From Pseudomonadota bacterium (GTDB lineage: Bacteria; Myxococcota_A; Polyangia; GCA-2747355), in NCBI GenBank assembly GCA_002747355.1, contig PDPC01000040.1:1-43556 (forward strand): a DNA stretch of 43,556 nucleotides, read 5' to 3'. The translations under genes and the position numbers were made by a program. This document shows, one piece after another, positions 15,719-24,309 of this stretch. The first letter of the stretch is position 1; each line of letters begins with the position of its first letter. The notes under the pieces are model-generated. The model worked only from the letters and a program-made list of their open reading frames with translations. It made no database searches and was not told the DNA's origin.

Positions 15719-16930
15719 TTACTTCTTGTCGACCTTGAACTGCCAGGGCATGTGGAGCTTCCGACCCGAGAACTCGGGGAAGCGCACTCCCATCACCATC
15801 CGCTGTACGCAGGCGGCGGTGGGAGTCTTGGCGTTCTTGCTCAGCACCTTGACCTCTTTGACGCGACCGTTGCCGAGGACGAGGATGTCGACGGGGTAGG
15901 TGCCGGTCTCGCCAAACTGATCGTAGCAGGCGCGGAGATCGGCCTCGATCAACGCCATCAGCGCCTTGACCTTCTCCTTGGGGAGCTTCGGCGGCAGGTA
16001 CTGGCGCTTCTTTCCCCAATCAGGCCGGTTCTGTGGGCAGCTGAGATCGTTCTTGTCGACCTTGTACTTGATCGCAGCCATCGGCGGCTCGGCCTTGTAG
16101 ATCTCGCCAGAGCATTTGTTGTAGAGGCGGTAGCCCGAGAGCTCGAAGTTGATCACGCCGTACTTGAAGCGGCCGCCGATCTTGGTCACGCCAGCCACCG
16201 GGCGGTAGATCACGTCGAGGCGGATGAACTGGCCGAGCTCGCTCATCCCGCGCTTACGTGGCCAGGGCTGCTCGTCCAGCTCATCGACCTTGATTGGGAC
16301 GTTCACCTTGGTCACGTCGATCTCGGTCAGATCGAAGCGGCCGCCGCGCCGCACGCGGATCTTCTTCGGCTGCTTGAAGACGAAGAAGCGCGCCTTGGCG
16401 ATGTCGCCGCCCTTGCGGTTGAGCATCGGCTTGTCGCAGGTTATGCAGCCGCGGAAGGTCACGTCGAAGCTCGGCTCTTTGTTCTTGCGTGAGATCGTGT
16501 TGTAGGAGAGCACAAGGGGCCCCGGGCTCTTGCCGTTGTCGGTGGGCTCGAAGGTCTGCTCATACCGCTTGCTCTGATGCTGCGACTTCAGCCGCTCGTT
16601 GAGGGCCTCGCAGAAGAGCTTGCGAAACGAGGTCTTCTCGCGCTCGCAGGTCTTGACGAAGGGCAAGAGGATCGCCCGCGCGTCGTAGACGCTGACGCTC
16701 TTGGCCTGCAACGCCTCATAGCTGTTCTTGGGCGCAGGGGCCTTCGGCGCCGCCTTCGGAGCCGCCTTGGGCGCCGCCTTCGAAGCCGCCTTGGGCGCCG
16801 CCGCCTTGGGCGTAGCCTTCGCGGCCGCCTTCGCCGTGTCCTTTTTACCCGCCGCGCCGTCGGCCAGAGCGGGGCCACCGACCAGCGCCAGCGCGGCACA
16901 GCAAGCGCAAAACCTAACTAGGCGCTTCAT
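15719..16930 (-). CDS. Exported protein with Ala/Lys/Pro-rich linker and AgmX/TonB-like C-terminal domain
   Basis: 403 residues. A signal peptide (FCACCAALALVGGPALA) leads to a linker of KAAPKAAP-type repeats (about 30-68), which suits a periplasm-spanning spacer. The middle (about 75-300) has pairs of cysteines (FRGCITCDK) and is not recognised. The C-terminus (about 305-403) resembles the AgmX/PglI or TonB C-terminal fold found in Myxococcota: IEADLRACYDQFGETGTYPV, VLGNGRVKEVKVL, then ACVQRMVMGVRFPEF and MPWQFKV. In these families the conserved Cys pair forms a disulfide. Function in gliding, adhesion or envelope energisation is only inferred. A Shine-Dalgarno GGAGGTG lies before the ATG. 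Confidence 0.65.
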   Translation of the reverse strand: MKRLVRFCACCAALALVGGPALADGAAGKKDTAKAAAKATPKAAAPKAASKAAPKAAPKAAPKAPAPKNSYEALQAKSVSVYDARAILLPFVKTCEREKTSFRKLFCEALNERLKSQHQSKRYEQTFEPTDNGKSPGPLVLSYNTISRKNKEPSFDVTFRGCITCDKPMLNRKGGDIAKARFFVFKQPKKIRVRRGGRFDLTEIDVTKVNVPIKVDELDEQPWPRKRGMSELGQFIRLDVIYRPVAGVTKIGGRFKYGVINFELSGYRLYNKCSGEIYKAEPPMAAIKYKVDKNDLSCPQNRPDWGKKRQYLPPKLPKEKVKALMALIEADLRACYDQFGETGTYPVDILVLGNGRVKEVKVLSKNAKTPTAACVQRMVMGVRFPEFSGRKLHMPWQFKVDKK

Positions 16931-17105
16931 CTCAACGCACCTCCGAACCGTCGCGTACCATAGCGGCTTCGCCCTCGGATCTCCAGCCGTTTTCCCAGCC
17001 CCCTCCCCTCCGCCCGGCCACCGTTTTCCTCACCTCAACCAGCGCTTTACAGCGCCTCCAAGAACGGCTATCGCCAAGCTCTGATCGCTCTACGAGGAGG
17101 CCACG

Positions 17106-18074
17106 ATGCCGTCCGCACTCGTCGTACATGGGGGCGCCTGGGACATCCCTGATCGGGAGGTCGGTGTCCATCACCGAGGCGTGCTCGACGCCCTCGACGC
17201 TGGCTGGGAGGTCCTCGGCAACGCGGGCAGCGCGATCGACGCCGCCGTCGCCGCCGTCAAGACCATGGAAGATGACCCAACCTTCGACGCCGGGGTCGGC
17301 TCCTTCCTCAACGCCGACGGTCAGGTGCAGCTCGACGCCGGCCTGATGGACGGCAGCGCCCTCACCGCGGGATCCGTCGCCGCGGTCTCCCGGGTGCGAA
17401 ACCCGATCGAGCTCGCCCGTCAGGTCGCCCAGTCGCCCTACGTGCTGCTCGTGGGCCCTGGGGCCGAGCGCTTCGCCGAAGAGACGGGGGTCGAGATGTG
17501 CGCCCCGGAGATCTTCGTCACCGAGCGCGAAGCCAACCGCTGGAGCAAGATCAAGGGCGAGGTCAAGGCGATCACCCCGGACACGGCCTTCCGACGCTTT
17601 GGCGTCACGCCCTCGGATACCGTCGGCGCCGTCGCCATCGACGACGAGGGCAGCATCGCCGCGGCGACCTCCACCGGTGGCACACCGAACAAACACCCCG
17701 GGCGTGTCGGCGACAGCCCGATCATCGGCGCCGGCTTCTACGCCGACGTCCACACCGGCGCCTGCTCGACCACCGGCTGGGGCGAGGCGATCGCCAAGGT
17801 TGGCCTAGCGCGCACCGCCGTCGATCTCACGGGCCGCGGCCTCGCCCCGCGCGTCGCGGCGATGGGCGCGGTGATGCACATGCACCAGCGCGTCGGGGGC
17901 CTCGGCGGCTGCATCGTCGTCGACCCCGCCGGCCGGGTCGGCGTGGCCTTCAACACGCCGCGGATGGCCTACGCCTGGCGCCTCGCCGACGGCCGCGAGC
18001 GCATCGAGGTCTCGCAGCGCGATGAGCAGCGCAGCGTCTTCGATGCGGGCATCGACGAGATCGAAGGGATATAG
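17106..18074 (+). CDS. Isoaspartyl peptidase / L-asparaginase (Ntn-hydrolase)
   Basis: 322 residues, the usual length for plant-type asparaginases. It begins VVHGGAWDIP, a family hallmark. The autocleavage and catalytic Thr is Thr172 in SDTVGAVAID, and the substrate-binding segments STGGTPNKHPGRVGDSPIIGAG and GACSTTGWGEA follow. The precursor would cut itself before Thr172 into alpha and beta chains. It hydrolyses beta-aspartyl dipeptides from damaged proteins or asparagine. A strong AGGAGG precedes the ATG. The LysE-type exporter starts 9 bp downstream, suggesting co-transcription: peptide breakdown coupled to amino-acid export is a plausible pairing, but inferred. Confidence 0.93.
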   Translation: MPSALVVHGGAWDIPDREVGVHHRGVLDALDAGWEVLGNAGSAIDAAVAAVKTMEDDPTFDAGVGSFLNADGQVQLDAGLMDGSALTAGSVAAVSRVRNPIELARQVAQSPYVLLVGPGAERFAEETGVEMCAPEIFVTEREANRWSKIKGEVKAITPDTAFRRFGVTPSDTVGAVAIDDEGSIAAATSTGGTPNKHPGRVGDSPIIGAGFYADVHTGACSTTGWGEAIAKVGLARTAVDLTGRGLAPRVAAMGAVMHMHQRVGGLGGCIVVDPAGRVGVAFNTPRMAYAWRLADGRERIEVSQRDEQRSVFDAGIDEIEGI

Positions 18075-18083
18075 TCCGCCCTC

Positions 18084-18713
18084 ATGATCTTCGCGGTGCT
18101 GATCGGCTTTGCGTTCGGTTTCGTCGGCTCGATGCCGGTCGCGGGGCCGATCGCCGTGCTAGTCTTCGCTCGCGGTATCGAGAACCGCTTCCGCAGCGGC
18201 TTCGCCATCGCCGTTGGTGGGGCCATCGCCGAGGGCATCTACGCTTGCCTCGCCTTCTGGGGGTTCTCCCAGCTGCTGGCCCGCTATTCCTTCATCCTAC
18301 CCGCCTCCCGCGGCATCGCCGCGGGGATCCTGATCGGCCTCGGTGTGGTCTTTCTGCGAAAAAAAACCGTCGAAAAGAAGGCCCCGAAGGCGAAAGAGGG
18401 CTTCGGCGGCGGCTTCATGCTCGGCTTCATGATCTGCGGGTTGAACCCGACGCTGATCGCCACCTGGAGCGCGGCCTCGGCGACGCTCTTCTCCACGGGC
18501 CTGGTCAGCTTCGACCCACACCTCGCGATCCCCTTCGGAGCCTCAGCGATCCTCGGCATCGTCGTCTGGTTCGCCCTGCTGCTCTATCTCGTGCACCGCT
18601 TCCGTGGTCGCTTCTCGCAGGCCTCGCTGACCACGATCATCCGTGTGATGGGGGTCTTCGTGATCGGCATCGGCCTCTGGTTTGGCGTGCTCTTCGTCCG
18701 CGGCTTGATGTGA
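18084..18713 (+). CDS. LysE/RhtB-family amino-acid exporter
   Basis: 209 residues with about six hydrophobic segments. The N-terminus has the family pattern GFVGSMPVAGPIAVLVFARGIENRFRSG (residues about 12-38), where LysE/RhtB proteins carry xxPGPxxxxxxxxxxxxGxRxG. A short Lys-rich cytoplasmic loop (KKTVEKKAPKAKEG) separates the halves, and GFMICGLNPTLIATW is the second conserved segment. It would expel amino acids or small metabolites across the inner membrane. It starts 9 bp after the isoaspartyl peptidase gene. No Shine-Dalgarno site is strong, so translation may be coupled. Confidence 0.85.
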   Translation: MIFAVLIGFAFGFVGSMPVAGPIAVLVFARGIENRFRSGFAIAVGGAIAEGIYACLAFWGFSQLLARYSFILPASRGIAAGILIGLGVVFLRKKTVEKKAPKAKEGFGGGFMLGFMICGLNPTLIATWSAASATLFSTGLVSFDPHLAIPFGASAILGIVVWFALLLYLVHRFRGRFSQASLTTIIRVMGVFVIGIGLWFGVLFVRGLM

Positions 18714-19065
18714 CACCGAGGTCGATGCGAGAGCCGCGATCCCTCGCGCAGCCGTGACCGCACAGCGCTCAAAGCATTCGCAAACGCTAAACAATGCGGT
18801 TGATCAGACCAACGAGCCGGGGCAACATCCCCTCGCGCTTGGCGCATGGCATCACAGAGTTGGCGAAGGGCGGCGAGGGCCGATACGCGACGCGTCAACG
18901 ACGCGTACACAACAGCGAAACGTTTCACCGCGGAAGACCACCTGCTCGAAGCAGTTGAGCCAAAACGAGCGACGGCCGGCCCTGGTCGGTGAGTGATCGG
19001 ATCCGACGCCCCGAGAGCGGGGCCACCGTCGCAGTCAAGCAGCAGTCGTAGAAGACGGAGGCCCC
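18714..19065. other. Intergenic leader of the mdh-sucCD operon
   Basis: 352 bp without a convincing gene. A weak inverted repeat GCATT...AATGC (18774-18797) lies after the exporter gene. A perfect 6-bp hairpin GCCCCG-AGAG-CGGGGC sits at 19008-19023, about 42 bp before the mdh ATG, in the expected leader. A Shine-Dalgarno GGAGG occurs just before the ATG. I could not pick a reliable -35/-10 pair. Confidence 0.5.
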
Positions 19066-20000
19066 ATGGGACGCAAGAAGATCGCATTGATTGGTGGCGG
19101 CCAGATTGGCCAGATCCTCGCCCTCCTCGCCGCACAGAGAGAGTTCGGCGACGTCACCATTTTCGACATTCCGCAATTCGAGGGCCCGGTGAAGGGCAAG
19201 GCCTTGGATCTGTGGGAGGTCAGCCCGGTCGAGGGATACGACTGCAACCTGCAGGGCACCAGCGACTACAAAGACATCGCCGGCGCCGACGTGGTCATCA
19301 TCACCGCCGGCCTGCCGCGCAAGCCCGGCATGAGCCGTGACGACCTGCTGGCGACCAACGTCAAGATCATCAGCGACGTCGCCAAGAACGTCAAAGAGTA
19401 CGCCCCGGACGCCTTCGTGATCGTGGTGACCAACCCGCTCGACGCGATGGTCTATACCTTCCACAAGGTCTCGGGCTTCCCCAAAGAGCGCGTCTGCGGC
19501 ATGGCCGGCGTGCTCGACACCGCCCGCTGGCGGGCCTTCATCGCGATGGAGCTCAACGTCTCGGTCGAGGACGTCGCCGGCACCGTGCTCGGCGGCCACG
19601 GCCCGACGATGGTCCCGCTGCCCCGCCTGACCACCGTCGGCGGCGTGCCGCTGCCCGAGCTGCTCGACGCCGAGACCATCGAGCGCATCGCCAAACGCAC
19701 CCGCGAGGCCGGCACCGAGATCGTCAAGCTCTTCGGCAACGGCTCGGCCTTCTTCTCGCCGGCCGGCAGCGCGATCCAGATGGCCGAGTCCTACCTCCTC
19801 GACAAGAAGCGCGTCCTGCCCTGCGCCGCCCTCTGCGAGGGTGAGTACGGCATCGACGGCCTGTTCATCGGCGTGCCCTGCCGTATCGGCGCTGGCGGCG
19901 TGGAGAAGATCTACGAGATCACCCTCGAGGACGAGGAGCGCAAGCTGCTCGAGGCCACCGTCCAGGCCGTCAAGAAGACCGTCGGGGAGGTCAACGTCTG

Positions 20001-20001
<1 letters not shown>
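19066..20001 (+). CDS. mdh: Malate dehydrogenase
   Basis: 311 residues; oxidises malate to oxaloacetate with NAD in the TCA cycle. The Rossmann motif [10 protein letters not shown] is at the N-terminus, with Asp in FDIPQ as the NAD-preferring acid. Substrate-loop arginines occur in [13 protein letters not shown], followed by VVTNPLDAM, the DTARWR segment and catalytic His178 in [11 protein letters not shown]. The sequence is of the LDH-like MDH type common outside Enterobacteria. GGAGG precedes the ATG. The stop overlaps the sucC ATG by one base (TGATG), so the three TCA enzymes are coupled. Confidence 0.97.
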
Positions 20002-21199
<1,198 letters not shown>

Positions 21200-21203
<4 letters not shown>

Positions 21204-22069
21204 GCATTCTCGTCGACAAGAACACCAAAGTCGTCGTGCAGGGCATCGGCCGCGCGGGTTCGTTTCACGCCGGTCAGTGCAAAGAGTACGGCACCCAGAT
21301 CGTCGCGGGCGTCGCGCCAGGCAAGGAGGGCCAGACCTTCCTCGGCGACACCCCGGTCTTCAACACCGTGTCCGACGCGGTCGAAAAGACCGGCGCCAAC
21401 ACCAGCATCGTCTTCGTCCCGGCGCCCTTCGCCGCCGACGCGATTCTGGAGGCGGCGGACGCCGGCGTAGGCCTCGTCGTCGCGATCACCGAGGGCATCC
21501 CCGCGCTCGACATGGTCCGCGTCAAGCGCAGCGTCGACCCGAAAACGACCCGCATCGTCGGCCCCAACTGCCCCGGCGTGATCACCCCCGATCAGTGCAA
21601 GCTCGGCATCATGCCTGGCTATATTCATAAGGTCGGTAACATCGGCGTCATCTCCCGCAGCGGCACGCTGACCTACGAAGCCGTGCACCAGCTGACCCAG
21701 CTCGGCATCGGTCAGAGCACCTGCATCGGCATCGGCGGCGACCCCGTCCCCGGTATGCAGTTCGTCGACGTGCTCGAGCTCTTCGCCCAAGACGACGACA
21801 CCAAGGGCGTCGTCATGATCGGCGAGATCGGCGGCAGCGCTGAGGAAGAGGGCGCGCAGTTCATCAAAGAGAACATGAAGGGCAAACCCGTCGCCGGCTT
21901 CATCGCTGGGAAGACAGCCCCTCCCGGCAAACGCATGGGCCACGCCGGCGCGATCATCGCTGGCGGTAAGGGTACGGCAACCGACAAGATCGCGGCGATG
22001 GAAGAGGCCGGCATCAAAGTCGCGCCGAACCCTGCCGAAATCGGCAAGACGCTCGCGTCACTTCTCTAG
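21200..22069 (+). CDS. sucD: Succinyl-CoA synthetase, alpha subunit
   Basis: 289 residues, normal length. It has a CoA-binding Rossmann-like domain with [20 protein letters not shown], then [24 protein letters not shown] and the phosphohistidine His248 in [11 protein letters not shown]-terminal [10 protein letters not shown] is typical. GGAGG lies in the sucC end. It is the last gene of the TCA operon and is followed by a 15-bp tandem array instead of an obvious terminator. Confidence 0.98.
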
Positions 22070-22102
22070 CAGCCCTGCTCGCCGCGTCCACCCCAAGAAC
22101 GC

Positions 22103-22177
22103 CTCAACGGCGACAGCCTCAACGGCGACAGCCTCAACGGCGACAGCCCCAACGGCGACAGCCTCAACGGCGACAGC
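22103..22177 (+). repeat. Tandem array, five copies of a 15-bp unit
   Basis: Five contiguous units of CTCAACGGCGACAGC start at 22103, 22118, 22133, 22148 and 22163. Only the fourth differs (CCC for CTC). The array begins 34 bp after the sucD stop. Its 15-bp unit is a multiple of three and could be read as LNGDS-type repeats, but no ORF with a fitting start was found. It may be a slippage product or a site array. The 415 bp between sucD and the response regulator (22070-22484) otherwise holds the 10-bp repeat at 22205 and a doubtful small ORF. Confidence 0.95.
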
Positions 22178-22204
22178 GCCATGTCTTGTGGTATAGTAGG
22201 TTGT

Positions 22205-22224
22205 TAAGTACTGCTAAGTACTGC
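22205..22224 (+). promoter_or_regulatory. Exact tandem pair of TAAGTACTGC, possible regulator site
   Basis: Two identical adjacent 10-mers, each containing the palindrome AGTACT. They stand in the only AT-rich patch upstream of the response-regulator gene (GGTATAGTAGGTTGTTAAG). One helical turn between copies would place two bound protomers on the same DNA face. Whether it is an operator is inference. Confidence 0.3.
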
Positions 22225-22306
22225 GACCCAGAAAAACGAAAACGAAGCGCGCCGGACGTTGTTCCCGCGCCAGACGATATTCCAGGGAGCTGTACTCAGG
22301 GAAAAC

Positions 22307-22483
22307 ATGTCCAACTACAAGCATCGGAAACGTCTCCCAGCGTTGTTCGCCGAGCGTCTGCGCACCGACGACGACCACCGTCGCCCAAGACTCAAACGCT
22401 TTTCCCTGCGCTCGCTCACGAGCCGCGTTGGCATGCGACTTGCTTCACGCTTTGCAACGGCCTCCATGGCGATCGGTCTCTAA
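22307..22483 (+). CDS. Doubtful small ORF, basic peptide
   Basis: ATG 22307 opens a 58-residue Arg-rich ORF (MSNYKHRKRLPALFAERLRT at its start). Its TAA ends one base before the GTG start of the response regulator, an arrangement that would suit coupling. There is no clear Shine-Dalgarno site and no recognisable domain. In GC-rich DNA such ORFs often occur by chance, so it is listed only as a possibility. Confidence 0.2.
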   Translation: MSNYKHRKRLPALFAERLRTDDDHRRPRLKRFSLRSLTSRVGMRLASRFATASMAIGL

Positions 22484-22484
22484 C

Positions 22485-22868
22485 GTGGCTTCGCTGCTCT
22501 TCGTCGATGACAACGCTCCGCTCCGTAGGACGATCTCTCGACTCTTGTCAGAGGATGGTCATACCATCGAGACGGCGGAGAACGGCGACCACGCGCTGCA
22601 GCTCCTCGACGCCGGAGCAGAGGTCGACCTCGTGATCACGGATCTCGTCATGCCCGATAAAGAGGGCCTAGAGTTGATCGGCTGCCTGCGCAAGCGCTAT
22701 CCACAGCTCAAGATCATCGCCGTCTCCGGTGGCGGGGTCATCGAGCCCGAGCGCTACCTCAATATCGCCAAATCCCTTGGCGCTGACGCGGTGCTGCGAA
22801 AGCCCCTCGGCCATACGGAGCTCACAGAGCTGATCACGAAGGTTCTCAACGGTTATTCGGCGCAATAA
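22485..22868 (+). CDS. Single-domain response regulator (CheY-like receiver)
   Basis: 127 residues from GTG 22485. It is a complete receiver fold: acidic pair Asp8-Asp9 (LLFVDDN), phospho-acceptor Asp53 (VITDLVMPD), the switch Ser in IIAVSGG, and Lys106 (LRKPLG). There is no output domain. No histidine kinase or chemotaxis gene is adjacent, so its partner is encoded elsewhere. An alternative TTG start at 22428 would add 19 residues of poor quality. It is followed by repeat copy C. Confidence 0.85.
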   Translation: MASLLFVDDNAPLRRTISRLLSEDGHTIETAENGDHALQLLDAGAEVDLVITDLVMPDKEGLELIGCLRKRYPQLKIIAVSGGGVIEPERYLNIAKSLGADAVLRKPLGHTELTELITKVLNGYSAQ

Positions 22869-22893
22869 CCCACCGCGATGTCAGCGTCTATCT

Positions 22894-23052
22894 CGAGCGC
22901 TGACCCGCTTCCCTCCCGTCGCCGCGCTGGTCTGCGACATCACAGCGGTTGTCGCTCGTCGGTTGCGTGCGACCAGCAGGCGCCCTTGTCGCTCCTACGC
23001 CGCGATGCCGCAGCCTTCGCGCAGCTCGGTCCGGTGAGCGGAGCAGCGCTCT
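22894..23052 (+). repeat. Dispersed element family 1, copy C
   Basis: A 159-bp full-length copy from CGAGCGCTGA to GCAGCGCTCT, same orientation as copies A and B. It is closely similar to copy D over its length and differs by scattered substitutions. It fills much of the 322-bp gene-free interval 22869-23190 between the response regulator and aroB. The rest (23053-23190) should contain the aroB promoter, but no clear hexamer pair was identified. A peptide ending NRCDVADQRGDGR can be read from its complement in all copies and is a by-product of the repeat, not a gene. Confidence 0.92.
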
Positions 23053-23190
23053 TAACCGCGTCTCCTCCACTGAGACCGTCGCCGTACACCAAATGCGCGT
23101 CTCATAGGGGCTATGGTAGTCTGATAGGCGCCCGCCGCTCCCACGCTCTGTTGTGGACCTACCCACGAGCGGCGCGACGGTCGAACGGCG

Positions 23191-24309
23191 ATGAAGACGG
23201 TCCTCGAGCTGAACACGAGCCAAGGTCGAATCCCGGTGCTCTGCGGCGACGACACCCCCGCGGCGCTGGCCGCGCTCTGGCGACCGCGCTGGCGATCCGC
23301 GGCGATCATCGGCGACGACACCACGCTAGGGCTCTTCGGTGAGGCGATCGGCGAAGCGCTGCGCCCGCGCTGCGATCGCGTGCTCGCGCTGAGCTTCCCC
23401 CCAGGCGAAAAGCATAAGACACGCCAGACCAAGGCCAGGCTCGAGGACGCGCTACTCGAGGCCCGCCTCGAGCGAGACGCCTGCGTCGTCGCCGTGGGCG
23501 GAGGGATCGCTCTCGACGTGGCGGGCTTCGTCGCAGCGACGACCTTCCGCGGTCTGGCCCACGTCAACGTCGCGACGTCGCTGCTGGCGATGATCGACGC
23601 GGCGATCGGCGGCAAGACCGCCGTCAACACCCGCCACGGCAAAAACCTCGTGGGGGCGTTTCATCAGCCGGTGGCGGTGCTCCTCGATTGGGGAGCGCTG
23701 CGCTCGCTCCCCGCGCGCGAGCTGCGCTGTGGCTGGGCCGAGGGGATCAAGCACGCCTGGATCGCCGACGCGGCGCTCTTCGAGGAGCTCGAGGCGTGGG
23801 CTTGCGGAGAGGACCGGCGAGGAGACGACACGACGCGGCTGCTGCCCCCGCTGCGGCTCCTCGAGCGCTGCGTGGCGATCAAGGCTGGAATCGTGGAGGC
23901 CGACGAGCGCGAGGGCGGGCGGCGACGCGTGCTCAACGCCGGGCATACGGTGGGCCACGCCCTGGAGCAGGCGACGGAGCATCAGCTCCACCACGGCGAA
24001 GCGGTGGCGATCGGCCTGCACGTCGAGGCGCGGCTGGCGGCTCTGCGTGGGGGGCTCGCCGACGAGGCTGTGGAGCGGCTGACGCGGCTCTTGGCGGCGC
24101 TGGGGCTGCCGACGTCGAGCGAGCTGCCCTTTGACGAGCTGTGTGGCGCGCTGGCTCACGACAAGAAAAACCGCGGCCAGGCGCTGCATTGCGCGCTCCC
24201 AGGGGCGCCGGGCGAGATGGACCCAGGGGACGGCGGCTGGTCGTCAGCGGTAAGAACCGCGGAGCTCGAGGTCGCGTGGCAGGCTGCGGGCTGCGGAGGT
24301 GGTGGCTAG
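23191..24309 (+). CDS. aroB: 3-dehydroquinate synthase
   Basis: 372 residues. It converts DAHP to 3-dehydroquinate, the second step of the shikimate pathway, using NAD and a metal. Seen: FPPGEKHKTRQT, the NAD motif VVAVGGGIALDVAGFVAATT, the region NVATSLLAMIDAAIGGKTAVN, GKNLVGAFHQP, EGIKHAWIAD, the metal-binding Glu/His residues in EADEREGGRRRVLNAGHTVGHALE, HHGEAVAIGL, and HDKKNRG. The domain is complete. It ends in a Gly-rich CGGGG tail. The TAG stop shares one base with the GTG start of the AroD-AroE-AroA gene. It is the first gene of the aromatic operon. Confidence 0.96.
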   Translation: MKTVLELNTSQGRIPVLCGDDTPAALAALWRPRWRSAAIIGDDTTLGLFGEAIGEALRPRCDRVLALSFPPGEKHKTRQTKARLEDALLEARLERDACVVAVGGGIALDVAGFVAATTFRGLAHVNVATSLLAMIDAAIGGKTAVNTRHGKNLVGAFHQPVAVLLDWGALRSLPARELRCGWAEGIKHAWIADAALFEELEAWACGEDRRGDDTTRLLPPLRLLERCVAIKAGIVEADEREGGRRRVLNAGHTVGHALEQATEHQLHHGEAVAIGLHVEARLAALRGGLADEAVERLTRLLAALGLPTSSELPFDELCGALAHDKKNRGQALHCALPGAPGEMDPGDGGWSSAVRTAELEVAWQAAGCGGGG

